NCBI GenBank assembly: GCA_001000675.1
Contig: LCHW01000002.1
Coordinates: 103,187 to 167,186 of the forward strand
Reading direction: 5' to 3'
Origin: Candidatus Wolfebacteria bacterium GW2011_GWE2_44_13
Lineage (GTDB): Bacteria; Patescibacteria; Paceibacteria; UBA6257; UBA9933
DNA length: 64,000 bases
The notes below the pieces were generated by a model that searched no databases, was not told where the DNA came from, and saw only the letters and a program-made list of their open reading frames with translations. Of the stretch, positions 56,473 through 63,905 are shown in pieces. The translations under genes were made by a program, and so were the position numbers. Every line of letters starts with the position of its first letter. The first letter of the stretch is position 1.

Positions 56473-57533
56473 TGATCGAAAAGACAATAATACAATCAAT
56501 TATCGAAGAGGCGGTTAATGCACCATCGGGCGATAATTCGCAGCCATGGCGATTTGAAGTGAGCGAAAATTTAATCGATATATATAATCTCGTAGGAAGA
56601 GATGCAACTCTATTTAATTTCAGAAATAGAGGTGATTTTTTGGCACATGGTGCTTTGATTGAAAATATAGGCATAGTAGCCGAACAGTTTGGATACACCG
56701 CAATCGTAGCCTTATTACCCGAAGAAGGAAGAAGCGACCATACCGCAACGATTCGATTAGAAAAGGCGACGGAGAAAAAAGGAGATGGGTTGTTCAAGGC
56801 AATCCGTGAACGGGCGACTAACCGAAAGATATATAAAGCATACGAACTAACCGAAGAAGAAAAGAAAAGTATCGAGGCAATAAAAAGCGAAGGAAGCGCC
56901 GAGATTCACTTGGCAACTTCGCGCGATGACGTGCAAGCATTAGCGACCATTGTTAGCTTGAACGAGCGGTTACTGTTGGAAAATAAGCATATTCACGACT
57001 TCCTATTCTCCATTATTCGTTGGACGGATAAAGAAGAAGAAGGGAAGCCGGGTATGCACGTGGAAACACTCGAGCTCGCGCTACCACAGCGCTTCGCATT
57101 TGCCCGGTTTAAAAACTGGAAGTTTGTCCAATGGGCTAACAAATTTGGAATTTCGAAATTTATCGCAAAAGAAAACGCAAAGTTGTATGCATCGTCTTCT
57201 GCAATCGGTGCTATAATTATGGCAGGAGATTCGCCAAAGGATTTCATATTAGCAGGAAGACTATTGGAGCGTATGTGGCTAACACTTACAGACAGCGAAT
57301 TAAGCTTGCAGCCGGTTACTGCGGTTGCATATCTCGCACAACGTATCAAAGCTGGCGAAGCAAATGAGCTATCAGCAGCGCATCAGGAATTGGTGAAAAA
57401 AGCGGATAAAGAAACGAGGAAGATATTAAGTATCGGAGATGAAACTATTGCTATGGTGTTTCGCATTGGTAAGGCGGAGAAGCCGAGTAGAAAATCGATT
57501 AAGGTAAAGCCCGACATACAGTGGAAAGAATAA
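56472..57533 (+). CDS. Nitroreductase-family flavoprotein
   Basis: A 353-residue protein. AVNAPSGDNSQPWRFEV near the N-terminus is the FMN-binding start of nitroreductase-like enzymes. ATNRKIYKAYEL and ASSSAIGAIIMAGDSPKDFILAGRLLERMWLTLTDSELSLQPVTAVAYL match the later FMN-site and helix blocks. It is about 130 residues longer than simple nitroreductases and resembles the form found next to or fused with ThiF domains. It likely performs a flavin-dependent redox step on the activated product. Its start codon overlaps the E1 stop (TAATG). Confidence 0.85.
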   Translation: MIEKTIIQSIIEEAVNAPSGDNSQPWRFEVSENLIDIYNLVGRDATLFNFRNRGDFLAHGALIENIGIVAEQFGYTAIVALLPEEGRSDHTATIRLEKATEKKGDGLFKAIRERATNRKIYKAYELTEEEKKSIEAIKSEGSAEIHLATSRDDVQALATIVSLNERLLLENKHIHDFLFSIIRWTDKEEEGKPGMHVETLELALPQRFAFARFKNWKFVQWANKFGISKFIAKENAKLYASSSAIGAIIMAGDSPKDFILAGRLLERMWLTLTDSELSLQPVTAVAYLAQRIKAGEANELSAAHQELVKKADKETRKILSIGDETIAMVFRIGKAEKPSRKSIKVKPDIQWKE

Positions 57534-57537
57534 AAAT

Positions 57538-59187
57538 ATGAGTATTTGGTTTTTATATAATATAGATTTATTGATATCAGGAATCGCAGCAGCAGCTATT
57601 GGTATTTTAGGTTTCGCTGTATTTTACAGAGATAGAAAGAGTGTCACGGCAAAGTCGTTGCTTGCATTCTCACTCATTACAATCGCATGGGGAGCGGCAA
57701 ACTATTTTTCGTATAAGATCGCAGATCTTGAAGTTGCTTTTTGGTTAATTCGGCTTGTGCTATTTATTGCCACATGGCATGCATTAGCATTATTTACGTT
57801 GTTTCTTGTTTTCCCTCAGACAGAAATAGTGTTTCCTAAGTGGTATGAGTGGCTCGTGGGTGTTACGGGGATAACATCGCTACTCACGCTTTCTCCCCTG
57901 GTTTTTTCAGGGATAGAAACAGTTTCAGCTACGGGGCAAATAACGGGAGTTGTTACTCGACCCGGAATTGCGATTTTTGGAGTTGTAGTGTTTGGGATAA
58001 TTATTGGTGGGTTAACCATTCTTGTTAAGAAGACACAAAGAGCGACAGGCATCGAGCGAAAGCAATTCAAGCTGGTACTTGCGGGAGCCGCTATAACATT
58101 TGTATTAATAGGAGTTTTTAACTTTATTTTTCCAGTAATTTTTAAAAATTCAAATTTTTATCCCTTTGCGATGGCATCTGTGGTTCCATTCATTGCATTT
58201 GTATTTTATGCAATCGCGCGGCTGCATTTACTCAAGATCAGAGTTATTGCAACAGAAATATTTACATTTCTCTTAGTCGCCTTATCATTTATTGAAATAG
58301 TATTTTCTGTCACCGCAACGCAGGTAATGATAAGGGGTTTGATTTTTATATTGCTCAGTGTTCTTGCAATACTACTTATTCGTGGACAAATTCGCGAAGT
58401 AGAACAAAAAGAAAAGCTACAACTACTGACCAAGGAATTAGAAAAAGCCAACGAAGAATTAAAAAGTACAGAAAAGTTAAAAGCAGAGTTCTTCTCGTTC
58501 GCAGCGCACCAAGTAAAATCGCCTATGGCGGTTATTAAAGGATATGCAACGTTAATTGGTGACGGCACGCTCGCAGGCGCACCAGCAGATAAAATTGTCG
58601 AGATCGCAAAAAAAATCGGAGCTGCTGCAGGTCGTACACTTTCGATGGTAAATAACTTGCTCGACATGCGAAAGATAGAAGAGGGGAGAATGGTGTATTC
58701 ATTTGAAGAACTAAACGTTGTTCCGCCGATTCGCACGATTGTAACGGATTTAGAAACCATCGCGAAAGATAAAGGCCTTGCCTTAACATTTGAAGCATCA
58801 CAAGAGGAGATTATTCTGAATATGGATATTCAGAAGTTTGCACAGGTTATTCAGAACCTTATCGACAATGCAGTCAAATACACCGATGCCGGTTGGGTTA
58901 AGGTGGGGGTAAGTTTAAACGACAATAAGGTTGTATTTGCCGTTTCCGATTCAGGAAGAGGTATTTCAAAAGAATTTGCGGCAAATATGTTTTCGCAATT
59001 TGCTCGTGATCCGGCATTAGCGAAAGATACAAAAGGAACGGGGCTTGGACTCTTTATCGCTAAGCAGATCGTCGAAGCCCATGGGGGCACTATCAAGGCA
59101 TCTTCAGAGGGGGAGGGGTCTGGCAGCGCCTTCACAGTGGAAATCCCGCAGGATAATAAAGCAGTTACCGATGCGATGGCAAGCTAA
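57538..59187 (+). CDS. Seven-helix membrane sensor histidine kinase
   Basis: A 549-residue protein. About eight hydrophobic helices span residues 1-285 (7TM-type sensor: LLISGIAAAAIGILGFAVF, WLIRLVLFIATWHALALFTLFLVF and others). A coiled linker follows, then the HisKA domain with FFSFAAHQVKSPMAVIKGY and His324. The HATPase has the N box LIDNAVKYTD, G1 FAVSDSGRGI and G2 GTGLGLFIAKQIVEAHGG. It is the last gene of the ligase-E1-nitroreductase operon, 4 bases after the previous stop. It may sense the operon's product or a membrane signal and signal to the response regulator at 53349. Confidence 0.94.
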   Translation: MSIWFLYNIDLLISGIAAAAIGILGFAVFYRDRKSVTAKSLLAFSLITIAWGAANYFSYKIADLEVAFWLIRLVLFIATWHALALFTLFLVFPQTEIVFPKWYEWLVGVTGITSLLTLSPLVFSGIETVSATGQITGVVTRPGIAIFGVVVFGIIIGGLTILVKKTQRATGIERKQFKLVLAGAAITFVLIGVFNFIFPVIFKNSNFYPFAMASVVPFIAFVFYAIARLHLLKIRVIATEIFTFLLVALSFIEIVFSVTATQVMIRGLIFILLSVLAILLIRGQIREVEQKEKLQLLTKELEKANEELKSTEKLKAEFFSFAAHQVKSPMAVIKGYATLIGDGTLAGAPADKIVEIAKKIGAAAGRTLSMVNNLLDMRKIEEGRMVYSFEELNVVPPIRTIVTDLETIAKDKGLALTFEASQEEIILNMDIQKFAQVIQNLIDNAVKYTDAGWVKVGVSLNDNKVVFAVSDSGRGISKEFAANMFSQFARDPALAKDTKGTGLGLFIAKQIVEAHGGTIKASSEGEGSGSAFTVEIPQDNKAVTDAMAS

Positions 59188-59315
59188 AATAAGGATACTC
59201 TTGCAAAAAGACAATAAAATGGTATAGTGATGGTCAGTATAAACACGCACTCAGCGTAAGGGGCGCTATAAGAGAAAGGGTGTTTAGTATTCATTGCAGT
59301 AATTTAAACAAAGAT

Positions 59316-59951
59316 ATGGAATTAAAAGCGGAAAAACGAGAAATATTAGGAGGAAAAGTAAGTGCATTACGCAAGATAGGGCTTGTTCCAGCCGAATTAT
59401 ATGGCCAGGGAAGTGAAAATGAGCACCTTACAATCAACGAGAAGGAATTTATCAAAGTATTCAAGGAAGCAGGGGAAAGTACTGTTATTACTCTTGTTGT
59501 AGGTGGTAAAAAGACCCCTGCATTAATTTACGACGTAACTACAGATTCAATTTCTGACAGAATATTACACGTAGATTTCTACCTCGTAGATATGGCAGAG
59601 GAAATCACAACTGAAGTTACTTTGGATTTTATTGGTGAAGCACCCGCAGTAAAGACAGAAGGAGGCGTATTGATCAAGTCAATGCAGGAAATCGAAGTAT
59701 GCGCATTGCCAGCAAACTTGCCACATAGCATCGCAGTCGATCTATCTATGCTCGCAAATATTCACGATAGCATCCACGTAAAGGATCTTGTAGTAGCAAC
59801 TGGCGTAAAGTTGCTTGCTGACATGGATACCGTAATCGCTACCGTAATCGAGCAGGCTGCTGAAGAAGTAGCAGAAGCTCCGATAAGCGTTGCCGATGTA
59901 AAAATAGCAGGATCTGAGAAGAAGAAGGAAGAAGGTGAAAGCGCAGCCTAA
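59316..59951 (+). CDS. rplY: 50S ribosomal protein L25 (Ctc form)
   Basis: A 211-residue 5S rRNA-binding protein of the long Ctc type. The N-terminal L25 domain has MELKAEKREILGGKVSALRKIGLVPAELYG and ILHVDFYLVD. The TL5-like C-domain has GEAPAVKTEGGVLIKSMQEIEVCALPANLPHSIAVDLS and LPxG-like repeats. A charged tail follows (GSEKKKEEGESAA). The open frame from 59280 is not used. A leader of about 120 bases precedes it: TATAGT at about 59223 and a possible AACAC/GTGTT hairpin (59242-59285). Confidence 0.92.
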   Translation: MELKAEKREILGGKVSALRKIGLVPAELYGQGSENEHLTINEKEFIKVFKEAGESTVITLVVGGKKTPALIYDVTTDSISDRILHVDFYLVDMAEEITTEVTLDFIGEAPAVKTEGGVLIKSMQEIEVCALPANLPHSIAVDLSMLANIHDSIHVKDLVVATGVKLLADMDTVIATVIEQAAEEVAEAPISVADVKIAGSEKKKEEGESAA

Positions 59952-59960
59952 ATAAAAAAT

Positions 59961-59995
59961 AAAAAGCCCTTTACTGCAAAGTAAGGGGCTTTTTA
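59961..59995 (+). terminator. Terminator after rplY
   Basis: An AAAAGCCC-TTTAC arm pairs with GTAAGGGGCTTTT around a TGCAAA loop. Confidence 0.8.
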
Positions 59996-60046
59996 GTGTG
60001 ATGACATCTTTAATTTTGACTATTTTTGTGATACGCTAATAGAAGT

Positions 60047-61495
60047 ATGAAGCGAAAGATTTTAGTTGATATTAAGCGAAGGGGACGTTCGTTCCATAGA
60101 ATAGTACCGCAAGTAAATCTTGCATACACTCGAACTATTAGAATCCCAGTAAAGGGAGTTACGAGTGTATTTTTGATACTCTTCTTCTTTGTTTCATTTG
60201 TGTTTAATTTTGTAACCGCTCCGACAAGCGGCGATGTATTTGCGGCCGTTGAAAATGCGGAAACACGCAAAGCACTCGAGGCAGAATTGGTCCAACTAGA
60301 AAAAGAAATGGCTGACTACGAAAAGCAGATTTCGGAATATAAGAAAACGGGTAATACATTGCAATCTGAAATTACGCGCATGAACAATCAGGTGGCAAAG
60401 CTAAACCTGCAAATAAAGTCCATCATGGTCACTTTGAAAAAGGTGAATAAGGATATCGATTCAACAACGACAGAGATTGGCGTTACGGAAACGAAAATAG
60501 AAAAAAAGCGAAGAATTATTGGGGAGATGGTGCAAGAGATTTATCGCAACGAAAATCAAGGCGTTTTATTGACGCTGTTAGCAAATAACGACCTTTCGAA
60601 CTTCTTTACTGATTTAAATAACTTGGCAAATGTAAGCGATCGACTTCGCTTTAATCTCGATGAATTGATTGGTTTCAAGACAGACTTGTCTGATCAAAAA
60701 GAAGCACTTGCATTGCAGAAGATGGATATCGAAACATTGCAGGCATATCAGGAGGCGCAGCGAAAAGAAATTGCTAAAACAAAGGCAGAAAAAGACAGCT
60801 TACTGAAAGTAACAAAAGGAAAAGAAACGGAATACCAAAAAGTACTCGCGACAAAGCAAAAGACAGCCGCAGAAATTCGCAGTCGTTTGTTTGATATGGT
60901 TGGTGGAGGGCAGTTGAAATTCGAAGAGGCGTACAAGCTTGCCCGCGCAGCAGAAAGCGCCACAGGAGTACGCGCTGCGCTTATCTTAGCGGTGTTGAAT
61001 AAAGAGTCTGCACTCGGGCAGAACGTTGGAAAATGTCGCTACGATGTAAACCCATATTATCCAGATCGGGCGAGCAATAAGACGACTATGAAGCCAAATA
61101 CGGATATGCCACACTTCTTTGAGATTACAAAGAAGTTGAACTTAAATCCGGAAACAACGTTGGTATCATGTCCAATTCCAAAAGATGGAGCATATGGAGG
61201 GGCGATGGGCTACGCACAATTTATGCCATCAACATGGGTTGGGTTTGAAGCAAAAATCGCATCACTCACAGGACATAACCCGCCATCTCCATGGAATGCA
61301 CAAGATGCATTCATGGCAACCGCACTATATCTAAAGGGAGCGGGTGCGGCAAACGCATCGTTGTATCAGGAAAAAGTTGCAGCTGCTAAGTACTATGCAG
61401 GAGGAAATTGGGCACGACATTTGTCGGGTTATGGAGCAAAGGTACTCGACATGGCCGCACAATTCGAACAGGATATCTCGGCGTTGACGGGATAA
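60047..61495 (+). CDS. Secreted lytic transglycosylase with coiled coil
   Basis: A 482-residue protein. A basic 37-residue lead precedes a hydrophobic export helix (VTSVFLILFFFVSFVFNFV). A long coiled coil follows (about 75-285, LEAELVQLEKEMADYEKQISEYKK and onward), as in EnvC or PcsB-type regulators. The C-terminal domain resembles MltB-type lytic transglycosylases: AALILAVLNKESALGQNVGKC with the catalytic Glu, GGAMGYAQFMPSTWVGFE, and AAKYYAGGNW. It cuts peptidoglycan strands, and the coiled coil may control activity or localisation at division. Confidence 0.88.
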   Translation: MKRKILVDIKRRGRSFHRIVPQVNLAYTRTIRIPVKGVTSVFLILFFFVSFVFNFVTAPTSGDVFAAVENAETRKALEAELVQLEKEMADYEKQISEYKKTGNTLQSEITRMNNQVAKLNLQIKSIMVTLKKVNKDIDSTTTEIGVTETKIEKKRRIIGEMVQEIYRNENQGVLLTLLANNDLSNFFTDLNNLANVSDRLRFNLDELIGFKTDLSDQKEALALQKMDIETLQAYQEAQRKEIAKTKAEKDSLLKVTKGKETEYQKVLATKQKTAAEIRSRLFDMVGGGQLKFEEAYKLARAAESATGVRAALILAVLNKESALGQNVGKCRYDVNPYYPDRASNKTTMKPNTDMPHFFEITKKLNLNPETTLVSCPIPKDGAYGGAMGYAQFMPSTWVGFEAKIASLTGHNPPSPWNAQDAFMATALYLKGAGAANASLYQEKVAAAKYYAGGNWARHLSGYGAKVLDMAAQFEQDISALTG

Positions 61496-61496
61496 A

Positions 61497-61527
61497 AAAT
61501 GCACGCCCATATGGGCGTGCATTTTTT
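61497..61527 (+). terminator. Terminator after the lytic transglycosylase
   Basis: A perfect 14-bp stem (61497-61510 with 61511-61524) followed by T; the minus strand also has a T run. Confidence 0.85.
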
Positions 61528-61538
61528 GTGGCATTGTC

Positions 61539-61558
61539 ATTCCCGCGAACGCGGGAAT
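61539..61558. repeat. Dispersed 20-bp palindromic repeat
   Basis: An ATTCCC-8-GGGAAT copy (middle GCGAACGC) 9 bases past the prfA stop. Confidence 0.85.
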
Positions 61559-61567
61559 CCATCGGGT

Positions 61568-62317
61568 TCATTTTTCCTTTTGCGTCTTCTTAAATTCTTT
61601 AAACGCGTCAACAATCGGTTGAAAGTTTCCCTCGAGTATCTTCTCGATATTGTGAAATTTCTTTCCAATACGATGATCGGTGATCCTGTCTTCAGGGAAG
61701 TGATACGTGCGTATTTTTTCGCTACGGTCGCCCGTACCGATGACGGTACGCAAGGCACCAAGCTTCGAAGCCTCTTCTTGTAATTTGAGGTCATAGAGCT
61801 TTGCGCGGAGCATTCCCATAGCGGTTTCGCGATTGCCAAATTGTGAACGTCCCGATTGTGATGAAACAACGATACCGCTCGGCTTATGTACAATACGTAC
61901 AGCAGTTTCAACTTTGTTTACATTCTGGCCTCCAGGGCCGGAGGAGCGGAAGAACGATACATCGAGATCTCCGAGGTTAATTTCTACTTCAGTGGCTTTA
62001 ACTTCCGGCATAACGAGTACAGAAGCGGTTGAAGTATGAATGCGGCCTTGGCGTTCGGTTTTAGGCACGCGCTGTACGCGATGCACGCCCGACTCTTGTT
62101 GCATATCAGTAAACGCATCAGGACCTTCTATGGTAGCAACAAACGATTTAAAGCCATCGAATGTTTCAGCATTAAAATCTTCAACAATAAATTTCCATCC
62201 ACGGATAACAGAATATTTTTGATACATGCGAGCGAGGTCACCTGCAAAAATAGCGGCTTCATCTCCGCCCGCACCTGCGCGTATTTCAAGAATAATTTTT
62301 TGGATTTCTTGCGTCAT
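61568..62317 (-). CDS. prfA: Peptide chain release factor 1 lacking domain 1
   Basis: Reads UAA/UAG and triggers peptide release; only 249 residues against about 360. It begins directly at domain 2 (EIRAGAGGDEAAIFAGDLARMY). The codon-reading tripeptide is Pro85-Lys-Thr87 (usually PAT or PVT). GGQ is at 129-131 in SSGPGGQNVNKVET. The C-terminal part (FPEDRITDHRIGKKFHNIEKILEG) is complete. Spacing between PxT and GGQ is normal, so only the N-terminal helical domain is missing; the upstream frame shows no trace of it. prmC is not adjacent. Confidence 0.93.
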   Translation of the reverse strand: MTQEIQKIILEIRAGAGGDEAAIFAGDLARMYQKYSVIRGWKFIVEDFNAETFDGFKSFVATIEGPDAFTDMQQESGVHRVQRVPKTERQGRIHTSTASVLVMPEVKATEVEINLGDLDVSFFRSSGPGGQNVNKVETAVRIVHKPSGIVVSSQSGRSQFGNRETAMGMLRAKLYDLKLQEEASKLGALRTVIGTGDRSEKIRTYHFPEDRITDHRIGKKFHNIEKILEGNFQPIVDAFKEFKKTQKEK

Positions 62318-62353
62318 GATTGTATGTATCAGTTGTACTAAATTTTATCGTAT

Positions 62354-62384
62354 AAATCAAAAAGCACCGTACGGTGCTTTTTGA
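62354..62384. terminator. Terminator of rpmE
   Basis: A perfect 11-bp stem (62360-62370 with 62371-62381) with T runs on both strands, touching the rpmE stop. Confidence 0.8.
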
Positions 62385-62642
62385 TTAGAGAACGATATTC
62401 TGATCTTTCTTTACGCGAGCTTTCTTCTCGACAGGAGCTGCTTTTGCAGTTGCACGTGCCTTGAACTTCTCAACGCGTCCAGCGGTGTCCATAACCTTTG
62501 CTTTTCCAGTATAGAACGGGTGGCAGCTAGAGCAGACATCGACTTCGAACTTGTCCTTTGTTGATCCAACAGTGGTTTTGTTACCGCATACGCAGTTTAC
62601 TTCCGCAGCTGAATGATATTGTGGGTGGATTTTTGCCTTCAT
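62385..62642 (-). CDS. rpmE: 50S ribosomal protein L31
   Basis: An 85-residue zinc-type L31. MKAKIHPQYHSAAEVNCVCGNKTTVGST has Cys-x-Cys and CSSCHPFYTGKAKVMDTAGRVEKF has the second Cys pair and the family signature. A basic tail of about 20 residues (KKARVKKDQ) extends it. The upstream in-frame codons are the translation of a dispersed repeat and are excluded. The repeat hairpin lies only 10 bases before the start. Confidence 0.95.
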   Translation of the reverse strand: MKAKIHPQYHSAAEVNCVCGNKTTVGSTKDKFEVDVCSSCHPFYTGKAKVMDTAGRVEKFKARATAKAAPVEKKARVKKDQNIVL

Positions 62643-62652
62643 TGATTTTGTC

Positions 62653-62672
62653 ATTCCCGCGCAGGCGGGAAT
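62653..62672. repeat. Dispersed palindromic repeat in the rpmE leader
   Basis: An ATTCCC-8-GGGAAT copy 10 bases before the rpmE ATG on the minus strand, where it would form a hairpin over the ribosome-binding region. Confidence 0.8.
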
Positions 62673-62694
62673 CCAGTTCATTTAATATCTTGTT

Positions 62695-62723
62695 ATACTA
62701 TACGGGTTTGCGGTGATAGTCAA
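62695..62723 (-). promoter_or_regulatory. Promoter of rpmE
   Basis: Minus strand TTGACT at 62718-62723, a 17-base spacer and TAGTAT at about 62695-62700, upstream of the repeat. Confidence 0.5.
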
Positions 62724-62804
62724 CCCTGTAGTGAAAATTCGCTATGCAAAACAGTATGTTTCGCGTTCGCTTAAGAGCGAACAAAGCGAATTTCTACTAC
62801 GGGG
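62724..62804. repeat. Long inverted repeat with inner hairpin
   Basis: Arms 62724-62743 and 62785-62804 are complementary at 18 of 20 positions. Inside, GTTCGCT (62765-62771) pairs with AGCGAAC (62776-62782). No reading frame of note is seen. Confidence 0.6.
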
Positions 62805-62850
62805 TCAACATGGTAGAGGGTTGCTATAGAGAAGAGGAAGTATGGGAGAT

Positions 62851-62879
62851 AAAAAAATGAGCGGCCACAGGGACCGCTC
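62851..62879 (-). terminator. Terminator of the 62893 gene
   Basis: A GAGCGG/CCGCTC stem with an inner CC/GG (62859-62866 with 62871-62879) and a seven-T run on the minus strand. Confidence 0.8.
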
Positions 62880-62892
62880 GGAGATAGGGGTG

Positions 62893-63069
62893 CTAATGCG
62901 GAAAGCACAAGCCCCATATCATGGTCCCCGATACGAATAAGAGGACCGCCGCCACCCATACGAGCGTAGCGTTGGAGCAGGTGAACGGAGAGGGATTGTT
63001 AGGGTCATACTTTTCTTCTTCAGGCATCGAGAAGAAAGTGCGCACCATTTGCATTGGCTTCGCTTTCAT
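62893..63069 (-). CDS. Tiny single-pass membrane protein
   Basis: A 58-residue protein, MKAKPMQMVRTFFSMPEEEKYDPNNPSP... with one C-terminal hydrophobic helix ATLVWVAAVLLFVSGTMIWGLCF. The ATG follows AAGGGAG. A promoter (63127-63156) and a terminator bracket it, which supports a real gene despite its size. The leader contains AATTAGGACATTTAAAA, very like the AATAGGACATTTAAAA stretch before the 5409 gene. Tail-anchored topology is likely. Function unknown. Confidence 0.7.
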   Translation of the reverse strand: MKAKPMQMVRTFFSMPEEEKYDPNNPSPFTCSNATLVWVAAVLLFVSGTMIWGLCFPH

Positions 63070-63126
63070 TTTTGTGCTCCCTTATGTAGGCCCGAAGGCG
63101 TTTTAAATGTCCTAATTGATGAATAT

Positions 63127-63156
63127 ATTATAATACATATTGTATATATTTGTTAA
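63127..63156 (-). promoter_or_regulatory. Promoter of the 62893 gene
   Basis: Minus strand TTAACA (63151-63156), a spacer of 17-18 bases and TATAAT (63127-63132). Confidence 0.55.
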
Positions 63157-63190
63157 TAGCACAAGATGTGCAAGAACGTATGTTGTATCT

Positions 63191-63386
63191 GCGAGCCTGT
63201 GAAAATGACGGATAAGATGAACGAAAATAAATTTCCACAGGAGCCGAGCTGTCTGAGCTTCTCAAAGCCAGTAGGCGAAGAGGGCGAGTTCTCGGAGCGT
63301 AAGAAATTTACGAGTTCGTCCCGTCATTTTTATTCGCTCGCGATTTTTGCCCTTGGCGTTGCTAGCGAGTACGCGAGCGTGCAACG
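63191..63386. repeat. Composite inverted-repeat region
   Basis: Arms GCGAGC-5-AAAATGACGG at 63191-63211 and its inverse at 63321-63341 face each other. The module 63352-63386 is the reverse complement of 4599-4634 with few changes. The open frame here (63166-63420) has no ribosome site and looks non-coding. Nothing gene-like is seen in 63070-63905 apart from this, the 63479 repeat and the rRNA promoter. Confidence 0.55.
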
Positions 63387-63478
63387 AGCCGGGCTGTCGG
63401 ATTCGATTCTTCTAATATGAATCCGACGGCTCCACTTTTTATAAAAAAAGTGGAACGAAGTATTTTAAAAAGAAGTGG

Positions 63479-63498
63479 ATTCCCGCCTTCGCGGGAAT
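63479..63498. repeat. Dispersed 20-bp palindromic repeat
   Basis: An ATTCCC-8-GGGAAT copy (middle GCCTTCGC) followed by GACAG. Confidence 0.85.
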
Positions 63499-63701
63499 GA
63501 CAGTAAATAGAAACCATATTTTTAGTAAAATATAAATTTATTTTTAATAAAAAATAATAAAGAAATAATATATAAAATCGTTTATAAAAAATATGAAAAA
63601 AATAACGATAAAATGTGAGTATTAAAAATAGAGTACAAATGCGATAAGAGGGGATAGATGCTACGTTATTTAGTATACGTAGTCAGTAAAGTAATAACCT
63701 C

Positions 63702-63729
63702 TTGACAAGGAGGTAAATCTCTATATAAT
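63702..63729 (+). promoter_or_regulatory. Ribosomal RNA promoter
   Basis: TTGACA at 63702-63707, a 16-base spacer and a perfect TATAAT at 63724-63729. The 150 bases upstream are almost pure A+T. About 175 bases of leader precede 16S. Confidence 0.8.
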
Positions 63730-63905
63730 GGCTAATACTGTCTGAGAGAAGTACCAGTAATTTGTAAACCGAATAACTTCAATGATATTTATTCCTAAAT
63801 ACATTGGAGCGTTTGTAAACATCCAAAGTTTTTTTAGTTGTCCCAATGAAAAAGGATTAGAAAGTGATTTACGAAAGCAGTTCGATGTTTTCGTGGATCT
63901 ATTTC

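Noticed and set aside
62643..62681. Longer L31 N-terminus (NWIPACAGMTKS)
   Set aside because: These residues are the translation of the dispersed palindromic repeat; ATG 62642 gives the true L31 start.
62771..62959. Minus-strand frame MGGGGPLIRIG
   Set aside because: It overlaps the 62893 gene in another frame and runs through its terminator; no ribosome site.
63166..63420. Open frame of 84 codons before the rRNA promoter
   Set aside because: No ribosome site; the region is made of inverted repeats and a module shared with 4.6 kb, so the frame is by chance.
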